A program made the position numbers and the translations under genes. 64,000 nucleotides of DNA from Fluviicola sp. (lineage in GTDB: Bacteria > Bacteroidota > Bacteroidia > Flavobacteriales_D > Crocinitomicaceae), in assembly GCF_029266855.1 (NCBI RefSeq), contig NZ_JAQSWB010000001.1:930001-994000 (forward strand). The letters run 5' to 3'. Positions 46,101 to 53,056 of this stretch are shown in pieces (the first letter of the stretch is position 1; each line of letters opens with the position of its first letter). The notes beneath the pieces are model-generated. The model saw only the letters and a program-made list of their open reading frames with translations. It ran no database searches and was not told the DNA's origin.

Positions 46101-47102
46101 TTAGATTTTTTCCGAGAGCTTTTTTAAAAGCTCGGATAGAGTTTTGTTATTTTCACTTTCATTTCTGAACTTCTCCAATTCAACAGTAGATTCTCCTTTT
46201 CTCAATTTAAAGTTGCGTTCAGTCTTAACTAATTCGTCGATTATTAGTTTCAATAAGGTTTCGTTATTTTGTTGCAAAGCCGTATTTAAAGATATAATCT
46301 TGAAATCTATATTTGTCTTTTCATTATTAAAATACTTGATATCTGCTAAATTTGACTTGTACAATTTCAAGAAAAAGAAGGCGAAAATTTCGATAAAGAC
46401 AGCTAAAGATATTCGTGGCAGATAATGTGATAATAAATTCACTGAATCTTTAAAATCAATATTCTTCATAAATATTTCATAACTAAGGGCAAACACTGCT
46501 AATACTGTAGTAAGAGTTCCTATTACAAGATTCAAATTTGCGCTTTTTCTAAGAATATTAATTTCCCTGTCAATTCGGAGTCCCATACTTTTAGCATCAT
46601 CATAAATTTTATTCAGTTTCGACAGATTAATAATTTTTTCGCTATAGGCTTTCTCAATTTTTGTTTGCAGGAAATGGTCCGTAATGGTTGATTCAATTAT
46701 CCTGTTTATAGATTCACTTAAATCATCCTTATTATCAATGATCCCTGTTTTTTTCTTAAGCTTAATAAGTTCTAGTCTTAGTTCTTCAACTACAATTTCA
46801 AGTCTCAAATCTCGCTCACTATTTATTTCTTGAACACGATTTCCAGATTGTAAATACATAAGGAGTAATAAACCTGCTCCAGCTACAAGACAAATGCTTG
46901 CAAGAACAACAAATATTGAACCAATCAAGCTACCGAAATGATTATAAAAAACTTCCCTTATTAAAATAATTATGAGTCCAAAAATGGCAGAGATTACCGA
47001 TACTAAAATTGCTTTTTTTCTAAGCGCCATCCTATCTTTTTCTGTTTCGTAATATTTACGCTGTTTGTAGTATTCCAATTCATCTGATTCATCCATCTTC
47101 AT
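46101..47102 (-). CDS. Four-helix membrane and coiled-coil protein of the AT-rich cassette
   Basis: 333 residues. Two hydrophobic segments near residues 30-85 (ILVSVISAIFGLIIILIREV; FVVLASICLVAGAGLLLLMY), a long charged coiled coil (about 95-190: RLEIVVEELRLELIKLKKKT; INLSKLNKIYDDAK), two more segments (about 190-250) and a second helical region to the end. No homologue recognised. The reading frame is Lys/Ile/Asn-rich with low GC compared with the flanking genes. It is 33 bp after the TIGR04141-type gene and on the same strand, so a two-gene operon is likely. A membrane protein beside a sporadic, defence-associated family fits an effector or sensor pair. Confidence 0.72.
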   Translation of the reverse strand: MKMDESDELEYYKQRKYYETEKDRMALRKKAILVSVISAIFGLIIILIREVFYNHFGSLIGSIFVVLASICLVAGAGLLLLMYLQSGNRVQEINSERDLRLEIVVEELRLELIKLKKKTGIIDNKDDLSESINRIIESTITDHFLQTKIEKAYSEKIINLSKLNKIYDDAKSMGLRIDREINILRKSANLNLVIGTLTTVLAVFALSYEIFMKNIDFKDSVNLLSHYLPRISLAVFIEIFAFFFLKLYKSNLADIKYFNNEKTNIDFKIISLNTALQQNNETLLKLIIDELVKTERNFKLRKGESTVELEKFRNESENNKTLSELLKKLSEKI

Positions 47103-47135
47103 ATATAATTTGAGTTTTTGTGTTTGTCAGTTACG

Positions 47136-48875
47136 CTAGAAACATTCACTATTATCAATTATTTCCATTTCTATACTGTAATATTCTGTCGCCATTTCAG
47201 TAAAACATTGAATCAAAGATAATTTAGCAATATTTGATGGATACTTCTTTATTTGATTAGTAACACTTTTATTTTTCAAATGACTTGTAATTGACATAAC
47301 ATACTTGATGTTCTTTGTTTTAAACAATTGAACGAATTCTTTCTCAGTTAACCCACCATTTCTACCTTTCTCTTCTAACTGCTTATAAATTGCTTTAATA
47401 TATATATTGTTTTCATCTTTAAGATCATTTTTAAGTCTTCTAGCAGACAAAACAATCTGACTATATAACTCCCGAATCTCTGTACTAAAACCATACTTTA
47501 CATGACACAAATACAGCCAATTATTTTGAATATGAATGACATCGGCAAGTTCAATTGAATCAATAATTACTCCATCAAGAACAAGATAATTATCTTTTAA
47601 ATATTTAGCATTATAAACATCTTCGTCTTCCCTTTTACCATTTACTTTAAGTTGCCATTTTTCATTAAGAATAGTATTATTTAAATTGTTATTGGATATT
47701 ATTTCTGCGCATCTATCATTCATTTCTTCAATAAATATCTCTCTCAATCTATACCATTTTGAATCTAAGTAAATAAATGTCCCAACATCAGGAATATATA
47801 TTTCAGTATTCAAATGATGAATTAAAGTCGTTTTTAAAATATGAGTGCTTTTTTGATTTTTATAAGTTAGTATGTGAGTGTTGTAGATTTTTTTATTGAA
47901 GGACTTTAAATTTCTATCATAACCATTTTCTGCTAAGTATTTAAATAATATTCGAAGAATTTCACTCTTATCAGATGTCCTTCCTATTTTTTCAAATTTA
48001 TACTTAACTTCTTGTATTTTTATTTCATACTCATCAGCACTATAAAAGTCTTCCACCTTATTCGGATAACACACATCAAAATTTGATGTTTTCCCGTCAA
48101 TAATATCAATTCTTTCATTAAAGAGTTTATTTAATAATGCCGGAGCTAGAGACTTTGAAATAAAGCTCTTGTCATCTATTTCTTTATATGAGCTGAAAAA
48201 ATCGTTTGGAGTAAGCGATTCTATATGCACTAATATTTTGATAAGATTTCCAAGTTCAATAAATGAAAGTTTTTTGTTTATGTTAAACCCAGAAGAGATA
48301 CTTAGGATTATTTGTGGTGATCTTGATGTAAGAAATTGATCAAAATACAAATCAGCGGTCTCATTCGACAATCTTATTTTCAATTCTGTAGGTATTTTAC
48401 CGAATTTAATATAATCCATAATTCGGTAATTATCTTTAAATTGCTCTTTCATTCCCGCTCTAAGTCCCGTAACGCCTCTTGTATTAATTGTTATAATTCG
48501 ATCTTGAATAGGATTCATTATTCTTGAATAAGTATTTAAACCGTAGGAATTGTCTAAAAACGGCAATACATATTGATAAAATGCTCCTCCTACGACGGAA
48601 TAAATTCCGACTTCAGTGCTGATTAATAAAACCAATGAAGGCATTTTATATTGTAATGAAATGTCCTCAATATATTCTGACGGAAAAAATTCAGACCATT
48701 CTGAATCTTTGTCATCTGATTCAATCACAATTAATTTCACCTCAAAATCTACTAATTGAAAATCTTTTTCCTTAAAGGTTTTGTTATTCTGGCGCAAATG
48801 CTTTAAAACGCCTTCATGTACATTTTCTAAAGTATGTTGTTTACTTATCTTATATATGGTTGGGTTCTGTTTCAT
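47136..48875 (-). CDS. TIGR04141/DUF6119-family sporadically distributed protein
   Basis: 579 residues, cytoplasmic. Recognised from several family segments: YGLNTYSRIMNPIQDRIITI followed by NTRGVTGLRAGMKEQFKDN (the RTRGVTG-type core at about 115-150), SPQIILSISSGFN, and LYLCHVKYGFSTEIRELYSQ with LSARRLKND (about 460-490). Proteins of this family occur patchily across unrelated bacteria, often in genome islands, with no established function; a link to defence is a suggestion, not established. Composition is strikingly AT-rich with many Ile, Asn and Lys codons, indicating recent transfer. Forms an operon with the membrane/coiled-coil gene. Confidence 0.75.
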   Translation of the reverse strand: MKQNPTIYKISKQHTLENVHEGVLKHLRQNNKTFKEKDFQLVDFEVKLIVIESDDKDSEWSEFFPSEYIEDISLQYKMPSLVLLISTEVGIYSVVGGAFYQYVLPFLDNSYGLNTYSRIMNPIQDRIITINTRGVTGLRAGMKEQFKDNYRIMDYIKFGKIPTELKIRLSNETADLYFDQFLTSRSPQIILSISSGFNINKKLSFIELGNLIKILVHIESLTPNDFFSSYKEIDDKSFISKSLAPALLNKLFNERIDIIDGKTSNFDVCYPNKVEDFYSADEYEIKIQEVKYKFEKIGRTSDKSEILRILFKYLAENGYDRNLKSFNKKIYNTHILTYKNQKSTHILKTTLIHHLNTEIYIPDVGTFIYLDSKWYRLREIFIEEMNDRCAEIISNNNLNNTILNEKWQLKVNGKREDEDVYNAKYLKDNYLVLDGVIIDSIELADVIHIQNNWLYLCHVKYGFSTEIRELYSQIVLSARRLKNDLKDENNIYIKAIYKQLEEKGRNGGLTEKEFVQLFKTKNIKYVMSITSHLKNKSVTNQIKKYPSNIAKLSLIQCFTEMATEYYSIEMEIIDNSECF

Positions 48876-49033
48876 AAGTTGAAGTAGTTATTACATGATA
48901 AGTTAACAGCCAAATTGATTGGCATTGCTAAGTTTCAGTGCTCTAAACTATTAATTTAATCCAAACAAAAATCTATTCTTTAAAGAATCAGTATTTCCCA
49001 CATTTCCACTTGCGGAAAACCACATTCTTTTCC

Positions 49034-49705
49034 CTACACATACTTCCCCAGCATTCCATCCGAATCTGAAAATCCATACTTGATTAAACAATCTTCCACC
49101 ACTTCAGCTATTGCTTCCCGGTCATCGGTATCATAGACATCCAGGTCATCAGTGATAAAGTCCAGAAGTTTTTTGAAGTGTTGAATAACGAGTTCCTTTT
49201 CGAGCGCAGAATCTTTCATGGAATCAATTTCCCGGAGGCATTCTTCGAATGCTTTCTTAATTTGCTGCACCATTTCCTTTCCGTGGAATTCTTCCAATTC
49301 ATCCAGTTTTGAGAGATCATGGTTTGATTTTGCAGAAGATGCAGCCCTTTTAGACGGTTTAATCGCATATTCCAGAAAATTGTCCAATCCTACTGCCTGG
49401 GCCATCCGGTCGTAATAAGACTTGTTCACGGCATCGTGGAGTTTATTTTCCGGATCATTCGGTCTCACATATTCCATATCCTCAAGAAATTTGTGCCAGC
49501 CCATTTTTAGAAACCGCTTTCTCAGGAATGCATGAAGTTCCTCAACAGGTGTATTGTTATCTATTTCTTTGATCAGTAAATCAACAGTTTGCTGAATATG
49601 TTCAAAAATTGATTCACTATGGTCGTAATTCTTATCGATGTAAAATTGCTTATACTCGTTTTCCCCGGATTTTAGTTGGAGTAATTGTTCTTTATTGATT
49701 TCCAT
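49034..49705 (-). CDS. Acidic hypothetical protein
   Basis: 223 residues, mostly helical and acidic, no signal peptide. Segments such as LKMGWHKFLEDMEYVRPNDP (about 70-90), LHDAVNKSYYDRMAQAVGLD and KELVIQHFKKLLDFITDDLD suggest a two-part helical fold. Family not recognised. It sits just right of the AT-rich island but has normal base composition. Confidence 0.7.
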   Translation of the reverse strand: MEINKEQLLQLKSGENEYKQFYIDKNYDHSESIFEHIQQTVDLLIKEIDNNTPVEELHAFLRKRFLKMGWHKFLEDMEYVRPNDPENKLHDAVNKSYYDRMAQAVGLDNFLEYAIKPSKRAASSAKSNHDLSKLDELEEFHGKEMVQQIKKAFEECLREIDSMKDSALEKELVIQHFKKLLDFITDDLDVYDTDDREAIAEVVEDCLIKYGFSDSDGMLGKYV

Positions 49706-49931
49706 AAGTAAACTATATGAAGGTTTTGGTTGATGCGATACTTCTATTAACTATTAGGTTTCTTTCGATCTTCAATACTACTTATAATTTTGGAAACATC
49801 TTATTTTCTCCCAATCTCCTCTCCAAATTCCCCTACCTTTACCTCATCCAAAACTATTTGCTAAATTTATTTCCTAAACGTTCGGTTAACCAACCATCAA
49901 AAGATACTGATTGCCAATTCTGAGTAAAACC

Positions 49932-50381
49932 ATGAAACACCTCGCTCTTCTTTTCTTCTTTTGTATCTCGTTCCTTTCGCACGGTCAAGTTACCGTAACA
50001 CAACCTGAATATTACTACGTTTCTAAGTGGAAACTGGAGGAGCTTCAAGAATTACCTGTTGGAACCAAGATTCTATTCCAGCAAAATTGCACAACAAAAT
50101 TACCCGCAAACGTTCCTACCGGAACAGTATTTTTCGAGAACGTGTATCAACAGGATCAGCATTTTTCTATCGCTGTTGAATTTAAAGATACCGTGATTGT
50201 TTCCGCGACGTATTACCTCAAAGCCAAACAGACAGATTTGCTTAAAGCCATCGGTTATCCGGATGTCCGGGCAAGAGGTTCGGCTGTCAAAGGGCAATGG
50301 ACAGCTGTACTGCATGCAAACAAAAGGCACACAACGATTGTTGGAGATAAAAAACGAATCGTAGTTATTGAGACACTCTAA
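49932..50381 (+). CDS. Small exported protein
   Basis: About 149 residues from MKHLALLF (an ATG seven codons earlier lacks the signal peptide). Signal peptide ends at SHGQ. The body is beta-rich (YYVSKWKLEELQELPVGTKI; TGTVFFENVYQQDQHFSIAV) with two Lys/Arg-rich strands at the end. Family not recognised. Probably periplasmic or secreted. Followed at 66 bp by another small exported protein on the same strand. Confidence 0.75.
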   Translation: MKHLALLFFFCISFLSHGQVTVTQPEYYYVSKWKLEELQELPVGTKILFQQNCTTKLPANVPTGTVFFENVYQQDQHFSIAVEFKDTVIVSATYYLKAKQTDLLKAIGYPDVRARGSAVKGQWTAVLHANKRHTTIVGDKKRIVVIETL

Positions 50382-50446
50382 TTATTTCCAAAACCAAAAT
50401 TCTCCTACCTTTACCCAAACAAATCTATTTTACCTAAATTCATTTT

Positions 50447-50878
50447 ATGAAAAAGCTCGCTTTACTTAGTTTCATCTTCTTAGCAGCTGGAACTTATGCT
50501 CAAGATCTACCAGCACCACCTACACTTGCAATGCCGACTAAAGAAAATACAATCTTGATTGATAAGTTGGTAAAAACAATGAAGCTTAAAGAATACTTTA
50601 TCATTCATGCATCTGCTAAGATCGACTACTTAGGGATGAAAAAGAATTGGAGCGAGAAACAAATCTCCGCGAGAAAAGCCGATATTTCCTTTGAGAAGTT
50701 TAACGATGAAACAAGGATTTACAATGCTTTTTCAGAATTCACAAAGAGGGAGTTAGAGGATTTGATTAATCTCTCAACAAAAATAAATGGTGGCTTAAGT
50801 GAACCTAAAATTCTCTTTACAGTTCCAATGCTTGAACAAAATATGGATTTATTCATTGAGAATGAATATCTTAAATAA
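50447..50878 (+). CDS. Small exported protein resembling DUF2059
   Basis: 143 residues with a signal peptide (AGTYAQ), then a helical body including IYNAFSEFTKRELEDLINLS, a pattern like the C-terminal DUF2059 domain. Function unknown. Tandem with the previous small exported gene. Confidence 0.72.
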   Translation: MKKLALLSFIFLAAGTYAQDLPAPPTLAMPTKENTILIDKLVKTMKLKEYFIIHASAKIDYLGMKKNWSEKQISARKADISFEKFNDETRIYNAFSEFTKRELEDLINLSTKINGGLSEPKILFTVPMLEQNMDLFIENEYLK

Positions 50879-50949
50879 TTGATTAGAATATCACTAGTTC
50901 ATTATCAAATTTTGATTCGGGAGATGAATAAGGTGGTGAAGGAGATGGG

Positions 50950-51630
50950 TTCTAAGTAAGATTAGGAACGCCCTCCCCCTTAATCCCCCTCCAAAGGGGG
51001 AAATCTGAAATTGCCTCAGCAGACCACAATCCCCCGATTGCGGATTCCTATTTCTTGCATAGATGCGGAAATTGCTGTTTCACTGAGGAACGAACGATCG
51101 AAGAATAAAGCCTTTCCTTTCGGCAACCGATTCCGGAAAGTGCAAATCCACGCAGTGTTTGTAAAACTACTGTGTGGTTGTATTTGGGATCCTGATCCCG
51201 TCTTTCCGTTAATCGGTCAGAAAGGGAAGGCTGCTTGACGGGCAAGCAGGAAAAGCATTTTTGCTTACTTTTTTTGCTTCGGAAAAAAGTAAGAAGAAAA
51301 ATAAGATCTGAAGTAGGCTTAGAATGATCTTATTTTCTTTTTGTCTTGACACAAAAAGAAACAAAAAGGGCAAGGCTGTACATCCCTCACTTGAGAACTA
51401 CACATCATTTCACTGCCTGCACCCCAACTCACCACGACATTAACGAATTCTTTTGCAAAGAATCCGATGTCTGAGCTCAAACAGGGGTTCGGCTGCGCTC
51501 CATTCCGTTTGTTCTCTTACGCGACGGACGTAAGGCCATTAAATGGATTCCTCAAGCTGCTACGCCTCAAGCAGATTTTCCTTCGGAACTATGATTTGTC
51601 CTACTTTTTAGGCCTCGGCAAAAAGTAGGA
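50950..51630. repeat. Longest intact copy of the dispersed mosaic repeat
   Basis: Runs in order: CCTCC module (50964-51001), the block starting gcagaccacaatcccccgat (51018-51110), ggatcctgatcccg with tttccgttaatcggtcagaa (51187-51225), hairpin CTTACTTTTTT/AAAAAAGTAAG (51264-51293), hairpin TTTCTTTTTGT/ACAAAAAGAAA (51334-51361), caccccaactcacc module (51419-51590), hairpin CCTACTTTTT/AAAAAGTAGG (51600-51629). It ends 46 bp before the Reb-locus start. No gene. Confidence 0.8.
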
Positions 51631-51675
51631 AGAATCATAAACATTTATTACTTTGGCAAACAATTAAATACCACT

Positions 51676-52011
51676 ATGACAACAAACACTTCCCCAAGTC
51701 CGGATGCTATTCCGGCGAACACAACTGAAGTATTACAGCAAACGTTACTGGCCGGATTCGTTTTTAACGTAAACCTGCTTATGCAGCAAATGGTTGCCAA
51801 TCAGCAGGCTTTACAGCAGATCCTCGCGGCATCAACCGCAAAAGCCGTGTCTGAAATCACCAATCCGAAAAGCACGAATGATGCAACGGTTATTCAGAAT
51901 GTGGACATTGTACTGAAAGCAATCCAGGAATCTTCTTCGGGTTATATTCACATGATCCGCCAACTGGCCGTTGAAGCGGAAAATGCAATCAAAACGGTCA
52001 ACAACAAGTAA
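51676..52011 (+). CDS. Reb-locus protein, probable R-body component or accessory protein
   Basis: 111 residues: an Ala/Gln/Asn-rich helical protein (AGFVFNVNLLMQQMVANQQA; LQQILAASTAKAVSEITN). No signal peptide or Cys. It lies 39 bp upstream of a RebB-family gene, and small companions of this size and style accompany RebB in R-body loci, so it is probably RebA/RebD-like or an assembly partner. The assignment rests on context, not on a recognised motif. Confidence 0.6.
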   Translation: MTTNTSPSPDAIPANTTEVLQQTLLAGFVFNVNLLMQQMVANQQALQQILAASTAKAVSEITNPKSTNDATVIQNVDIVLKAIQESSSGYIHMIRQLAVEAENAIKTVNNK

Positions 52012-52050
52012 CATTTTATTTTTTTATTATTCTTCAAATCACTTTTCATT

Positions 52051-52317
52051 ATGGCAGATATCGTCAATCCTCAAATTACTGATGCAGTAACTCAAACTAA
52101 CGTAAAAGTTCTGGCAGAAGCCCCGGCAATGGCTATGGGTACTCTTTATCAAACGATGGCTCATAGCCTGGGAATTTTGATGGAAAATGCAGTAACATCC
52201 CAGCAAAACATGAACGTCATCGGGCAGGCATCCGTTACCCAGGGAGTAGCAATGATCTATTCGGTTGACACTGCGTCTACAGGAGTTGCTACAAAGGAAA
52301 TTTTGGACAGTAAGTAA
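52051..52317 (+). CDS. rebB: RebB-family R-body protein
   Basis: 88 residues, recognised from the family sequence: NPQITDAVTQTNVKVLAEAP, AMAMGTLYQTMAHSLGILM, QQNMNVIGQASVTQGVAMIY and SVDTASTGVATKEIL. RebB polymerises into R-bodies, protein ribbons coiled inside the cell that unroll to a long tube on a pH change and can burst membranes. In Caedibacter they act as a toxin-delivery device against paramecia. The ending SVDTASTGVATKEILDSK is repeated as tail fragments downstream. Confidence 0.88.
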   Translation: MADIVNPQITDAVTQTNVKVLAEAPAMAMGTLYQTMAHSLGILMENAVTSQQNMNVIGQASVTQGVAMIYSVDTASTGVATKEILDSK

Positions 52318-52409
52318 GGTTCCTGAACAGGATTTTTGTTTTGGGTTTGTAAACCTTTTAGTTAATATGTTTACAAAAACTTCTGAACAAGCGGTCCATA
52401 AACTGGAGA

Positions 52410-52440
52410 AGCCCTGACGATGAATGTCAGGACTTTTATT
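52410..52440 (+). terminator. Terminator after the rebB tract
   Basis: GCCCTGAC pairs with GTCAGGAC around GATGAAT, followed by TTTTATTTT; just after the rebB gene and the first palindromic element. Confidence 0.7.
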
Positions 52441-52505
52441 TTGAGTTTGTAAACCTTTTAGTTAACATGCTTACAAAAACTCTGAACAAGCGTTTCTTAA
52501 ACAGG

Positions 52506-52538
52506 AAAAGCCCGGACGATAGATCTCCGGGCTTTTTG
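52506..52538 (+). terminator. Terminator, GCCCGG stem
   Basis: AAAAGCCCGG, loop-containing spacer, CCGGGCTTTTT. The same stem recurs at 52743-52775 and 52987-53020 (the latter with the loop ATAAAATG), each next to a palindromic element. Confidence 0.75.
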
Positions 52539-52986
52539 TTTTGAGTCTGTAAACCTTTTAGTTAACATGTTTACAAAAGAGTGAGTGTGACGGCTAATTA
52601 TTTAAGTTGACACTGCGTCTACAGGAGTTGCTACAAAGGAAATTTTGGACAGTAAGTAAGGTTCCCGAACAGGATTTTTATTTTGTAAACCTTTTAGTTA
52701 ACATGCTTACAAAAACTCTGAACAGGCGTGTCTTAAAACAGGAAAAGCCCGGACGATAGATCTCCGGGCTTTTTGTTTTGAGCTTGTAAACCTTTTAGTT
52801 AACATGTTTACAAAAGAGTGAGTGTGGCGGCTAATTATTTAAGTTGACACCGCGTCTACAAGAGTTGCTACAAAGGAAATTTTAGACAGTAAGTAAGGTT
52901 CCTGGACAGGTTTTTTGTTTTGGGTTTGTAAACCTTTTAGTTAACATGCTTACAAAAGCTTCTGAACAAGCGTTTCTTAAAACAGG

Positions 52987-53020
52987 AAAAGCCCGGACGA
53001 TAAAATGTCCGGGCTTTTTC
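52987..53020. terminator. Terminator between the tract and the collagen-like gene
   Basis: AAAAGCCCGGAC pairs with GTCCGGGCTTTTT. It separates the plus-strand reb tract from the convergent collagen-like gene, and may end both transcripts. Confidence 0.75.
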
Positions 53021-53056
53021 ATTTGTGAACGTAAAAAAAATAATCGTTAGAGTATC

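Larger units (their letters stand above)
52346..52957. repeat. Mosaic array: six copies of a 33-bp palindromic element with rebB-tail fragments and terminators
   Basis: The element (TTTGTAAACC ... TTACAAAA, with TTTGTAA and TTACAAA as arms) starts at 52346, 52446, 52546, 52682, 52783 and 52925. Between them lie strong terminators and two extra copies of the rebB tail (VDTASTGVATKEILDSK and stop), at about 52606-52666 and 52843-52903, spaced 237 bp. The upstream edge of each tail is preceded by agtgagtgtg..cggctaatta. This is a recombined 739-bp tract between the rebB and collagen-like genes. Confidence 0.9.

Noticed and set aside
52346..52957. 33-bp repeats considered as a CRISPR array
   Set aside because: The spacing is irregular (about 67 to 109 bp between elements) and the intervals are themselves repeated terminators and rebB tails, not unique spacers; no cas genes.
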